Source: Gossypium raimondii
Taxonomy: Eukaryota > Streptophyta > Magnoliopsida > Malvales > Malvaceae
Length of the DNA stretch: 64,000 bases
Assembly (NCBI RefSeq): GCF_025698545.1
Contig: NC_068576.1
Span: 18,856,028 to 18,920,027 of the forward strand
Reading direction: 5' to 3'
The position numbers were made by a program, and so were the translations under genes. Positions within the stretch are counted from its first letter, which is position 1; each line of letters begins with the position of its first letter. Below, in pieces: positions 23,189 through 35,089 of the stretch. The notes under the pieces are model-generated. The model was not told where the DNA came from. It did no database searches and worked only from the letters and a program-made list of their open reading frames with translations.

Positions 23189-24470
23189 AAAATGCTCTCT
23201 TAGCCTCGGTTAAACCAACACTTGCCTCAACCGTGGCCAATGCCCCAACAGCCCACAAAGCCTGGCTTGCCCTTCAAACCACGGACCGACTAAGATCACC
23301 ATTGGCAATGGTAATACCATTCCAATCTCCCATACTGGTAACACTTACTTAGATACTTCAAATCAACAATTTCAACTATCCAATACCCTATGCTCTCCTA
23401 ATATTGCCTATAATCTTATCTTTGTCTCACAATTTTGCCTTGATAACAATACATCAATTGAATTCTTTCCTTTCTCTTTTGTTGTGAAGGATCTGAGTAC
23501 GGGAGTGCCTCTAATGCAAGGATCGAATAGAGATGGTTTGTACGAGTGGTCGTGAAACAATCTGTGTCTGCCCACTCCTAAATGCAATGTGGCGGTACAA
23601 AATTTCGACCTGTAGAATTGACGGTTGGGACATCCCAATCGTCGAACTTTACTTCAAATTTTAAATAAGTTTTCAATTCCGTTTTCTACTTCAAAAATTT
23701 CATCCGTTTGTAATTCATGTGCTTCGAATAAAATGCACAAGTTGCCATTTTCTGAAAATACATTGCCCAGCACCAAACCGCTTCAAACACTTTTTAGTGA
23801 TTTATGGGGTCCTTCCCCAGTCATCTCAATTGATCAAAAGCGATATTATGTTCTTTTTGTTTATCAATACTCCCGCTACATGTGGTTATACACTTTAAAA
23901 ACAAAAGATGAAGTTCAAAACATTTTTAAAACACTTCATCCTCTTTTAGAACGACAATTTGACACCAAAATTTATTCCTTATATACTGACGGTGGTAAAG
24001 AGTATCTTGGGCTAATACCGTATGTACACACTCATGGCATTCAACATCTAATTTTCCCTTCGTACACACCACAACGAGTAGCCCTTGTTGAAAGATGCCA
24101 CTGACATGTCATTGAAACCGCAAAGACCCTAATGCACCAAGCCTGTCTACCTAATACATTTTGGACCTTTGCTTGTCAACATGCTGTTTTTCTTATCAAT
24201 AAAATGCTGACAGCAACACTAGAAAATAAAACTCCTCATGAAATGCTATTCAAGGTTAAACCAAAACTAGACAACCTCAAAATTTTGGCTGCTTGTGTTA
24301 CCCATGACTCCGACCCTATGCGAAACATAAACTAGTCACAAAATCCAATCCGTGTGTATATCTTGGTTTTTCATCCAAGTACTATAGTCACCAATGTTTT
24401 GATCCGGTGTCCTCTAAAATTTATCTCTCCCGAGATGTTGTGTTTTATGAAAATGATTTTCTATTTTAAA
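23189..24470 (+). pseudogene. Copia gag tail, deletion joint and integrase
   Basis: After the gag tail the frame continues with 'ITIGNGNTIPISHTGNT', which normally lies after the protease active site, so about 1 kb is missing. The GAG-pre-integrase and integrase follow: 'LGHPNRRTL', 'FSDLWGPSP', 'YTDGGKEY'. The third acidic position region is decayed ('VALVERCH' then a stop at 24102-24104). Further pieces run to 24470. Together they give a dead integrase. Confidence 0.85.
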
Positions 24471-24472
24471 CT

Positions 24473-26577
24473 ATGTGTGACCGTTTCAAATTGAATTTCA
24501 AACTTGCATCTTGGGAATCAATTGATCAACAACAAGAGGCTAATAATCTCAATCAAAATACAGATTTTAGTGTGCATGCAGGTGATTGTTTCCAGCTACT
24601 GTCTCCCATCTCCATCGACCAACATCAAGGGTCACGTCCGTGCTCAGGTACTCTTGTATCTCCTGCTGCCCCTATGCCCGACGTTGAACCCAATTCAACC
24701 GAAACCACCACCTGCCCCACTTTTCTCCCATCGCCTCGCACTCCAGCTGAAACCAGTACATGTCCTATACCTCTCCCAATGCCTCGCAATCAACCAGCAA
24801 ACAGTCCCATCCCAATGCCTAACACCACCAAACCAAATTGCACACCTAAACCCTCGGCTGATCCCGCAAACAATGTAAGCCAACCTGAACCCACAGCCAA
24901 CACGCAACCCACCACCAACATGCATCCCATGATGACTAGATCCAAAAATAATATAACAAAGCCAAAACTGTTCGCAGCTTGTACCACTACCAAAACCGAA
25001 CACATCTTGCCTACAAATTACAAACAAGCCTTGAAACAACCCCATTGGCACAAAGCAATACTAGCCGAGCAAGACGCATTAATTAAAAATCAGACATAAG
25101 AATTGGTTCCATATGATCTCTCTCGGAATGTGGTTGGTTGTAAATGGTTATTTCGGATTAAATATAAGCCCAATGGTATGATTGACAGGAACAAAGCGCG
25201 TTTGGTTGCAAAGGGCTTCACCCAACGAGAAGGCCTAGACTATAAAGCAACATTCAGCCTTGTAGTCAAACCGGCTACCGTGCGGCTTGTGCTCACCATT
25301 GCCACTCAAAAATCATGGCCGATTCGTCAGCTTGATGTTAACAATGCTTTCTTACAAAGTACTCTTGATGAAGAAGTATACATGAGACAACCTCCTGGTT
25401 TCGTGCATTCCTCGAATCCATCTTATGTCTGCAAATTAAAGAAAGCAATTTATGGATTGAAACAGGCACCACGGACGTGGTACACGGAACTCACTCGTTA
25501 TCTAGTTAGTGTTGGATTTCAGCGTTCAAGGTCAGATACGTCTCTCTTTATTTTCAACAATCTGGTTGCACGGTATATCTGTTAATCTATGTTGATGACA
25601 TCATTGTAACGGGCTATGGCACTACAATTGTTGACAAATTCATTTCTGGATTGGCACAACGTTTGTCAATCAAGAATCTTGGTACATTACATTACTTTCT
25701 TGGGATTGAGGTAGCCCCATCTCAGGGAGGTTTGTATTTATCTCAGCAAAAATATGTTACAGATTTACTGCATGAGGCCAATATGCAGAACTCTAAGGGC
25801 GTCTTGACTCCAATGAGCTCTGACACAATGCTTGTTACTTTCTCTTTTGATTCGATAGTTGATGGCACGGGATATCGCAAGCTTGTGGGTAAACTTCAAT
25901 CTCTTGCCTTCACACGACCAGATATAGCCTTTTCTGTAAACAAATTGGCTCAGTTTATGCACTGTCCTGGAGCATCACATTGGAGGGCCCTTAAACGATT
26001 GCTTCGATACCTCAATCGGACATCAAACTATAGATTGCGAATGGTCAAAGAGAACAATCCACGTCTTTTTGTCTACTCCGATCCAGATTGGGCTGGTGAT
26101 CCAGTTGATCGTACATCCACAACGGGGTACATTACTTACTTGGGCAGTACACCTATCTCCTGGTCGTCCAAGAAACAACGAGTTGTATCTTGTTCCTCCA
26201 CAGAGGCTGAATACCGCGCTGTGGCTACTACTGTTGCCGAGACTAATTGGCTCACTAATATGCTACATGAGCTACGGTATACTCTCTCGACACCACCAGT
26301 TATACATACAGATAATGTCGGTGCTACTTATTTGTGCAAAAATCTAGTTTTCCATAGTCGGATGAAGCATATTCCTATCGATTTTCATTTTGTCCGTGAC
26401 CAAGTTGAGAACAAACGGATTATAGTTCAATATCTTCACTCTGCTGATCAGCTAGCTGACTTTCTTACTAAACCATTTTCTTGCAAAACCTTTGATCGAT
26501 TGTTCACCAAGTTGTCGCTTGTCGAGCCAACCACCAACTTGAAGGGGCGTAACAAAGCTAACAATACTATTTCTTAG
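24473..26577 (+). pseudogene. Copia reverse transcriptase and RNase H
   Basis: A Pro/Thr-rich linker (24600-24950) leads to 'KPKLF..' and then the RT: '[14 protein letters not shown]', '[14 protein letters not shown]', '[10 protein letters not shown]', '[11 protein letters not shown]'. A frameshift lies near 25575, followed by YVDDIIVT at about 25588. The next open frame (25651-26577) holds 'LGTLHYFLGIEV', 'YSDPDWAGD', 'SSTEAEYRA', 'HTDN' and 'LADFLTKP', the Copia RNase H. The frame breaks at 25098 (TAA) and 25585 show decay, but the RNase H part is intact. The stop codon lies in the 3' LTR. Confidence 0.93.
26541..26549 (+). promoter_or_regulatory. Copia polypurine tract
   Basis: GAAGGGGCG lies directly before the 3' LTR, overlapping the end of the RNase H frame. 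Confidence 0.85.
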
Positions 26578-26775
26578 GCCTCTTTGACTGAGTATTCTAC
26601 TTTAGATAAATCTGTTAATATTTTGTTATTTATTCAAATAGGTTGTTACTTATTTAAATAGGTTGTTAAGCTTTACTAGATAAGTCAGGATCACATTTGT
26701 AATATGTATATATATTTCATACTCTATCAAATGTATAGATAAGCTCTTCACTCCATTCAATTACTTATCTCTTTA
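26550..26775 (+). repeat. Copia 3' LTR (226 bp, full length)
   Basis: TAACAAAGCTAAC ... TTATCTCTTTA. It includes 46 bp (26567-26612) absent from the 5' copy. The termini do not show the usual TG/CA, but the ATTAC duplication and the adjacent PBS and PPT fix the ends. Confidence 0.9.
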
Positions 26776-27815
26776 ATTACTTTTATTATTTATGATAAAA
26801 GAAAATATAAAGTTTAGATCATTTAAGTGGAAGGAGAGAGAAAATTGTCTTTTCCATCCTTCCATGCACGAAAGAAAGAAAAGAAATAGAGGAAAACATT
26901 GTTTAGGGCTTTCAAGCTTTAACCCACAAATTAGTGAATACAACTTATTACTTTTCTTATAAATCTTATGTTTTGAGATCGATGAATTTTAATTTAACTA
27001 ACTTGTGTATTAATTTATAAAATTGGTAACGTTTTAGAAAGTTATCATTAATGATTTCTCTATGTTTTTTTATGTTGACTTGGATGGATTTTTAGTATAT
27101 ACATGAAAAGAGACTAGATCTTGAAGTTAGATGTTATATTTTTTCACTTGAGAAAATAAAGTGGATATCAAGTAGAGTTGTTATGAGATTTTATTAGAAA
27201 TTGATAATAGAGGATAAAAATATAAGGAAATGAAGTGAGATTATATATCTACGTTTAGAATGGAGAGTTATGCTTGTTTCAATTTTAAAAGTTAAATTGA
27301 ATGAAATATAAAGTTTTTTTGAAATAATAATTGATTGTGAATTGGGTGAATTATTGATGGTGTTATTTGTTTATGTTAATTAGTAGCGAAGGAAAAAGCT
27401 AAAGTCATTGATGAATAGTTCAAAATTTCCTGTAAGTAACTTATTATTTATTTTTCCTTTTATTTTCATTGTTAGGTAAGTTAGCAAAACGAACAAAGTT
27501 ACACATGAGTGGCTGACTAGAAATACGATATTGAGATTGATTATTGTGATAGAGAGTTAAATTGTATAAAAATTTGAAATAGTATAATTTAATAAAGTTG
27601 CACATTTAGCTTGAACATGAGACGAACCATGCCATGTTTTATATGAGGTGACATTCAACGAAAGAGTTGTTGTTGTTGAGATCAATAGAATGGAAACTGA
27701 AGTGAGAATGAAATTAAACTATGGGTTGTAGTAGTAATTGTTGGGTAAAGTTGAAAATAATTAATGAGTTATAGAATCAAGTAAATAAAATAAAATAAAA
27801 TTTTTTCGACTATAA

Positions 27816-28045
27816 GTCGATGAGCACTAGGTGCATTTTCCTTCAAACGTCTCAACCGTGGCTTTCACAATTACTATTTCGGCTGAGTCGATGAGAGCCA
27901 GTCGCGAACTGTTTACGTTGGATGTATCGATATAGAATTACTTTGACTATAGTTTGATGAGCGCTAGGCACATTAACCATCGGACATACCGACGAATGCT
28001 GGGCACGATTATTGCTTTAGATTAACCGATGAGCGTTGGGCACAA
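27816..28045. repeat. Module 2 array: GTCGATGAGCGCTAGGCAC type
   Basis: Five degenerate copies at about 27816, 27887, 27953, 27989 and 28025 (for example GTCGATGAGCACTAGGTGCA and ACCGATGAGCGTTGGGCACA). They lie in the reverse outer LTR. Confidence 0.75.
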
Positions 28046-28906
28046 TTTGTTTTGTTTGGAACGTATTGATAAGGCACTGAAAGAATGGTTTGATTCAAAT
28101 TGGGAATGTACTGCGATATGACAAAATGAGACAAAATTGAATAAGGTTGCATACATCGTCAGCATAAAGTGTTAATAAGTTTGTTAAAATAGATTAGTTA
28201 GTTAAAATATTTCATTTGGTTTATCGGGATACATGTGTATATTAATGTATTGGATAAACTTTAATATGAGACATACTTGAATTTGTCTAAGGAAGAAACA
28301 AATCAACTAAGTCCAATTATTAAAATTTCATGCAATATTGAGTAAGTTATAGTAATACTATTTGAAATTAATACTCACCAAATGGTCTTGTGTTCATATG
28401 CAAGCTAGGTGTATTTTGAGATCTTGTACTCAGAGTCATCAACATCCAACTGAGAAAGTTTGTATATTTTGTTTTGTTTCAAGTTGGCATGTACTTGGTT
28501 TTTAGTGAAGTCATTTGGCTATAGTTATGTATGTGTGACATAAAAAATTAACTTTTTGGTTGCTATAATTATAATATTATTAATCAATTAAATAGTTTTA
28601 ATATGATATGCTTAGTTTGCGGTATGTTTCAATATCGAAGTGCTGGAAATTGATTTGGGAGATGATTTGAATATGGATGTATTGTGAAATCTATTTTTTG
28701 CAATGGGTTTTACGTAAAACAAGCAGAAATGCTGCCAAAATATTTTTTTAAAAAAATATTTTTATCATTACAGTACCATTTCAATAAAGTGAGATAGATA
28801 GAAAAGTAGGTTGTTTCGGCACTTGAATATGACATTTTATATTCGGATACTCTATCTGGGTCGGATATAAGGTGTCACATTTATATTATTTATTAAGTAT
28901 TTTACT

Positions 28907-29111
28907 AAGTTGGTGCCACCCATCAACCGAGTCCCAACTCAATTAGGGAATTACCAAAAAGTTAATTTATATACCAAGTAAATTATATGATTAAGTAGGC
29001 GTTTTATTAAGATTTTTTCTAAGTTGGTGCCACCCATCAACTGAGTCCTAAGTCAATTAGGGAATTACCAAAAAATTATTTTATATGCTAAGCAAGTTAT
29101 ATGATTGAGTG
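28907..29111. repeat. Two tandem units of about 114 bp related to the Helitron 5' region
   Basis: AAGTTGGTGCCACCCATCAA begins at 28907 and again at 29021, each followed by a near-identical CAATTAGGGAATTACC phrase. The phrase resembles the first 100 bp of the Helitrons at 17480 and 32719 (GAGTTGGTGTCA..., CACCAACTC). Confidence 0.8.
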
Positions 29112-29587
29112 TGTAATAGCCATAACTCGGTCTGGTCGTCAAAACCAAGTTACGAAATGCTAAAGTCATAATCAGAATAGAATACATTTGATTCACACTG
29201 ATTACCTCAGATAAACATAGATCACTTTATAAATGCACAATAATTACTCAAATTTAACAAAAAAAAAAACCATTCAAACATAGTCAATTCAATTTATGAT
29301 TACAAATATGTCATTTCTGATATCATAAATAGGCTTATGTAAGCTCCAACACCATCCAGAATTTAACTAGGACTTATTTGCAACATTCTCAGAATTTCAA
29401 TTCAATTATAAATCAAAACAATTCAAAGCCCAATTTAATCATTATAAGTCAATAGTCAATCACTATTCATAGCATATATGCGAAAACAGAATTCAATCGA
29501 ATCCATAGGACCTTAAAATCAGTTTGGAAAGAAATAAAGATTAATCTGAAACAAAATAGAAAAATATGAAAAAAATGAAAACAGGGG

Positions 29588-29770
29588 TCACACGACCATG
29601 TGACAGAGCTCTGACCTTGTGGCTCAGGGACATGGCCGTGTGGCCAAACCGTGTAACCCTCTGTGACCGTGTGGACAACCCTGCACCTAAAAATTAATAA
29701 GACACATGACCGTGAGAGGAGGCTATGTCTGACACACGGTCGTGTGACAGCCCGTGTCCTAGGTCGTCTT
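29588..29770. repeat. Module 1 array: CACACG / CGTGTG half-sites
   Basis: CACACGACCATGTGAC, ACATGGCCGTGTGG, GACCGTGTGG and ACACACGGTCGTGTGAC among others. Confidence 0.8.
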
Positions 29771-31029
29771 CAACTAAAATGACTTCCATAATAAGACAAA
29801 ATAGTGCCCATTCCTTAGGTGTCAAGCTAAACCAATTTCCAACTATTTCCACCTATTCAAAACACATTCAAACATGTAAAAAACATACCAAAATCATTCA
29901 ACCTAATTGTCTAACCAATGTACCCTTATTGGTACCACAATTCAAACATCTATTCAAATCACATATATCATTTCCCAAATCACAAAACATGTATCTATCA
30001 AGCATTTCATAACATTAAACCACAATCAAAACCAAACTTGCAAAGGCATGAATGTGACCACTTATATATATATGTGGTCAATACATACCCAAAAGAGCCA
30101 AATAAACACAACCAAATCATCACATAACAAAGCAATGAAACAACATGTCTTATAACAATAATAATAAGTGAACTTAAACTCCTAGTACATGCCATTTATA
30201 ACCTAACTTCAAAATGATCAAAACTTCTATCGACTTCGGAATAGATAGTGTGTATGCTTCGATTTTAGCTTCCAACCGATCGAGATTTTCAATGATCTAC
30301 AAAGAAAGAAAACAACTGACATAAGGAAACCAATGCTTAGTAAGCTCGTATATAACGAAAATTAAACTTACCGAATTTGAATCATTTTGTACATTTCATG
30401 CTTAATTTCATTAACAAGCTTATAAATTCATTCATTTCCTATACATACAACAAATATCACAAGTTAGTGAATTCACATATATACATGAAAGTTGAGCATA
30501 CTGTAGCAAAAACATTCAAATATCATATTTACCAATCAATTCATCTAACTCATATTAAATAGTAAATCACATTCCATTTTATTATACCATGTCCAATTTC
30601 TCCTTTCAATGATTGATTCCATGTAGCTAATGCATATATTCTTTTCATTTTATACATATAAGAACTTAAAACATGTCATATCATATAATGTTCATAAATA
30701 ACAATCTCAATTCAATCACACCTCTTAATCTATAATATGTAACACATTTCATTCAAAGCTTGATACCATATAGCCATTTCATAATCATTCCTTACATAAA
30801 TCAATTTACATATAGCAATTTCAAGTATCGACCTTATCACAACATGATTCAACAATTCCAAGTCAGTAAACATTTAAACATACAAATGTTCAAAATTCAT
30901 AATTCGTTTATTTCAATGCATGTGGGTATCAAACAATCTTTATTCTTCCGATGGTTCTCTCTAAAAGTATTCAATACATAAGTCTAGAAATAGGTGATGC
31001 TCGTATAAGCTAATCAAATACAGAATAAA

Positions 31030-31160
31030 TGTGTTAGGTTACCCGTTCGGGCTAAACCAATGACAACACAGAAAAATAGGCTGGCCAGAGATATGTATAC
31101 ATGTAAGGTTACCAGTCTAGGCTAAAGCTGAGTCACGTGTATATTTGAGTCCGCAACACA
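31030..31160. repeat. Module 2 region: GGTTACC...GGGCTAAA pair
   Basis: GTTACCCGTTCGGGCTAAA (about 31038) and GTTACCAGTCTAGGCTAAA (about 31108) form a diverged repeat of about 70 bp. Confidence 0.55.
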
Positions 31161-32718
31161 TGCTAGAGCTTGGTCCAAAATAGAAATTCAGTAAAAAATC
31201 TCATATATGAAACTTTTACTCGATCCATTGAAATCATTTCAGAAATTCGATATTTCTCACATAGACCAATTTCATTTCAGCAGTTGTAAAAAATATATAC
31301 ATATATATATATCATTAACAACATTTAATAATGAATTATAACCAAATATAACTGTATAAACTTACCAGGGCTAAACAGCAAAGATGATCATATCAGAGAC
31401 TAATCAATAATGTTCTCTTTTCCATAATTATCTATCAATTCTTGATTTATACAGTAATTTTTATTTCAATTATTAGTCCCAAATACATTATAAAATCCAA
31501 TTTAATTCATATGACTTCTTTATTGACATTTTCAAAATTGCCTTAAAATTTTACAATTATTCAATTTAGTCCCTAAAACCGAAACAAATTTATTTTCATA
31601 ATTAACTCAAAAACCCAAATTTTCAAATGTTCAGCCATCTCTAAACAGCCCTCTAATTCTGAAATTTCTCAAGAACACCCTACCAAAATGTACTTACATT
31701 CAATTTAGTCTTTAAACTTTAAAACTATACAAAATCACTTAACAAAATAGTCCAAACTCATCATCAAGCTTCAAACTAAACCGTTAACAACTAAAAAGAT
31801 TAAAGAATGTCTATGGTAAGTTTTCAAAACTTTGACAGAATCATAAATTAGTCCTTAGGCTAGATAAATTAAACTACAATGATTTTAAAAACATAAAAAT
31901 TACTAAAAATAAATTTAAGAATTACTCTCATGGAAGGCCGATTGAGCTTGAAAAAGAAACGAATATGGCTTCTTAAGTTCTTTGATATTTCGGGTGAAGA
32001 AAAACTAAAATGGGTTATATGGTTGGCTTATTTTAGTAATATACATATATTTTAATTTAACTTATAAAAACATCTTTTCTTTTAAAACAAAACTTTAACC
32101 GTCCCATTACACGGCACTAGGGATTAATTGTCATACAAGACCTTAAACAAAAATTTAATTAATTCATTCATCAACCATCAGTCAACAGAATTCAAGTTTT
32201 TCAGCTTTTATGATTTACTCCTTTTTCTTTAATCAACAATCAAATCACTAAAATTTTCGGACCAAAATTTAATATATCAATATTTTAACTCCGTAAATAT
32301 TTAATAAAAATATTTACAGATCCGGTTTATAAAAATGAAGCCCCGAAACCTCATTTTCTAAAATCACTTGACTTTAGGGACAAATCACTTGTACCTAACT
32401 ATTTGTTCACTTAGCAAAAATAATTAAAACAAAATTCAATATATTACTATATTTGACTCGTAAATATTATCACCTACTTGTCGAATTTGTGGCCCCGAAA
32501 CTATTATTTTTGACACCACTAAAAAATGAGCAGTTACAAAGTGGATGTTTTTATTTTTATTTTTATATTTTTATAAACTAATAAAAAGTGTCCATAATGA
32601 GATTGAACTAAGGATACTATTCATATAAAACTTTTTCATTTACCATTTGAACTAAAACAATATTTTGTTTTCATATGAAACTTTAACGAGTGTATTTTTT
32701 ATATATTTTTATATATTT

Positions 32719-33000
32719 GTGTATATTAATAATATTTTTATTGAGTTAGTGTCACTAATTAATTCAACACCAACTCGAGGATTGATGATAAAATAATGAT
32801 AAACAATTGCATTCATTTAGTACTTTTAATAATGTGGTTTTGTGTTTAAGTTTCATTTTACTCACAATTTAATCTAACTTTTTTATTTTAATATCGTATA
32901 TATTTCATGTGTTACTATTAATTAGTTCTAGATCATATTTTTATTATTTATTGTATGTTATTTTAAGCACACATTTGTGTACATGTGACAAGATTTCTAG
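32719..33000 (+). mobile_element. Second copy of the small Helitron family (decayed 5' end)
   Basis: Ends AAGATTTCTAG at 33000 followed by T, with a CACAT...ATGTG hairpin just upstream. The last about 150 bp align well with 17770-17933 (shared TTTCATGTGTTA and TTATTGTATGTTA). The 5' end near 32719 is degenerate. Confidence 0.7.
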
Positions 33001-33424
33001 TATTATATAAATATTCTTCTCTGTACATTATATATTCTTGTTGTGTATACTAGAAGTATTTAAATTGATATTTGGGAATTGATCCCAAGCTCTTATACCT
33101 ACAAAATAATACTCTTGCCACTATGTTATGAGATTATTAGAAAAAAAGTGTTTTTATGAGATATATTTAAAAAGTTATCTAGTGGCTTTGAAGTTGAGTT
33201 GAACATCCAAATTCTTTGTTTAGATAATAAACAAAAATTGGATTTGAATTTAGACAGATACAAGTCTAATTTTATAAGAGTTAAGGTTTGGATTTTAAAA
33301 TCCATTCTAAAATTGAATTTTTCAAAATCCAAGATTGATTAGAAGACATGAATACTTTTTTGTTTTTTTTGTTTTTACATTACCTTCAAAACCTAATAAA
33401 TAAATAATTTTACTTATAATGTTT

Positions 33425-33660
33425 TTAGAATTGGACCGGTGAGTAAACTAATTAGATCACTAGTTCTCGGTTCAATTGAATAAATTATTAAAAAATAAAA
33501 AAATTCGGTTCAATAAGTTTGATTGATAGGTTTGACCAGTTCAGTCGGTTCAATTAGTTCACAAGTCAACTGGTTTGATCCTTTTTTTGAACTGATATCT
33601 CAACAAATTCCCAGTTCAATCGATATAATCGACCACTGCAGTTCAGTTTTAAAAACAGTG
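33425..33660. repeat. GGTTCAA/ACCGGT-rich inverted-repeat element
   Basis: Repeated 'GGTTCAATT', 'TTGACCAGTTCAGTCGG' and complements ('GTTCAATCGATATAATCGACC'). It looks like a decayed MITE, but no clear target duplication is seen. Confidence 0.45.
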
Positions 33661-34039
33661 ACAAAACGTCATGCATTTAATGTGATACAATATAAATATT
33701 CAAAATTTTCATTTATACCATAATTCTTTCAATTTTAATTCATAAACTATGTCTTTTAATTTATACCTATGTAAATCCACCTATTCAATTACAAACTAAA
33801 TTGTATGATTTTATTTACGTGTAAACAAAGTATAAATAACTTGTATTAAAAATACGTTGAAGTGAGAGCTTTTAAAATATTTTAACCCAAAAAGTTTATG
33901 AAAATAAAAATATAAAAAGTTACTTTTTGTTGGTTCAAGAATAATTCAAAAGAAAAAATCTTTAAAATAATATACTGTTGTTCATAAAAAGTGGAAAAAA
34001 AACATATTTTTCATTCAAAAGCAAGATTTTTAAAATAAA

Positions 34040-34325
34040 ACTAGTGGTTGAACTGATCTAGTTATCAATTTTTCGGGTCAACCGATTTGATCGGTACAAC
34101 TAGTTTGACCGATATGTTTTGTTCTATTAAATAATTAATTAAAAATTCATAAAAATAAATAAATTGGTTTAACTGGTTCAACCACTGATCAACTGATCTT
34201 TTTTTTCCATTCAACCGGTCCATACTGATTCCTGAGTCAACCAGTTAAATGCCTTTCTTCGAACCAATACCCTAGCTAGTTCCCAATTCGATAGGCTAGT
34301 TTGGTCTAGTTCAAACAACAATGTT
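34040..34325. repeat. Second GGTTCAA/ACCGGT-rich element
   Basis: Same vocabulary as the previous element ('GGTTGAACTGATC', 'GGTTTAACTGGTTCAACC', 'TTCAACCGGTCC'). Confidence 0.45.
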
Positions 34326-34399
34326 CAAAATATTCCTAAATAATTAAATTTTAGAAAATATTTTTAAGGCTCAAATTGAAATCCAAATCTAAATTGGAA

Positions 34400-34555
34400 T
34401 TATCCAAACAATGAATTTGGATTAATTCAAAATCTTAAATTTTAAATATTTTAATTTCTAAAAGAATTTAAAAATAATAAATTATCCAAACAATGAATTT
34501 CAAAATCTTAAAATTTAAATATTTTAATTTCTAAAAGAAATATGAAAATAATAAA
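34400..34555. repeat. Direct repeat of about 75 bp
   Basis: TTATCCAAACAATGAATTT followed by a TTTAAATATTTTAATTTCTAAAAGAA segment occurs twice in tandem. The first copy has about 10 extra bases. Confidence 0.75.
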
Positions 34556-35089
34556 TAACAAAATTAAAATATAAAATTTGCAGGACAAGACATAATATTT
34601 TGGTGTATATTTAATCTAATTTATGAAATAAAGAAATCTAATTATATAATCAAGTTAACTAAAAATATTAATGGTTTAGAGAAAGATTAGATATTTAATA
34701 TTACTTCCAAATTTCCTTAATGATTAAAAGAAATATTTTAGCCAAATCACGAGCTAACCATGCGAAACATATTTAATACTGTCATAAACTTTATTAGCAA
34801 ATTTATAAAACTTTAATTCTAATGTATTTAAAATTAATGTAAAACCCATTAAGTAACATAAATTATTTACTGCACGTTCAAAATATTAATAATTTACTGT
34901 TTTGAACTTAATAATTTAAAAGGTTAAAAGGAAACACTATATTTAAATTTAATTAATAAATGACCAACATACAAGAAGTAAGTATAATCCAAGTTGATCT
35001 CTATAAACTATTTTTATTTTATAAGTATTATGTGTGGTTTTCAATCTTCCTAAATTTCTGTCTAATCATCTGTATAATCGATTAAGAAG

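Larger units (their letters stand above)
18366..26775 (+). mobile_element. Ty1/Copia retrotransposon, defective, with two nested insertions
   Basis: A perfect 5-bp target-site duplication ATTAC lies at 18361-18365 and 26776-26780. The 3' LTR is 226 bp (26550-26775). The 5' LTR is the same sequence with a 46-bp deletion and a 1494-bp insertion. A primer-binding site and polypurine tract are present at the correct places. Gene order is gag, (protease lost), integrase, reverse transcriptase, RNase H, the Copia order. The LTRs differ at three of about 180 aligned positions. The element cannot be autonomous because of the gag insertion, an internal deletion between gag and the end of protease, and several stops and frameshifts. 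Confidence 0.93.
18064..28879 (-). mobile_element. Outermost LTR of a multi-level nest (reverse orientation)
   Basis: The left end TGTAACAACTCTGTACAG (18064) and right end GGATATAAGGTGTCACA (28879) are bounded by TCTAT (18059-18063) and TTTAT (28880-28884), a 5-bp duplication with one mismatch. Removing the Copia element and its ATTAC duplication leaves about 2401 bp. This is typical of the solo-LTR-like units in this window. The left part contains the GTCTGTAAATAATTAATAAA block shared with the others. Confidence 0.7.
29112..32538 (+). mobile_element. TGTAATAGCC...GTTACA LTR-type element
   Basis: Starts TGTAATAGCCATAACTCGG and ends GAGCAGTTACA. Flanks are GAGTG (29107-29111) and AAGTG (32539-32543), one mismatch. 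At 3427 bp it is the longest of these units. It has the usual GTAAATATTTAATAAAAATATTTACAG and GTGGCCCCGAAAC blocks near the 3' end. There is no pol. Small open frames at 29725-30981 are not supported. Confidence 0.72.

Noticed and set aside
24695..25051. Gly/Cys-rich open frame on the minus strand
   Set aside because: Shadow of the Pro/Thr-rich linker of the Copia pol on the plus strand.
29725..30195. Several 60-95 codon open frames
   Set aside because: Lie in the C/A-rich body of an LTR-type element on both strands with no domain signal.
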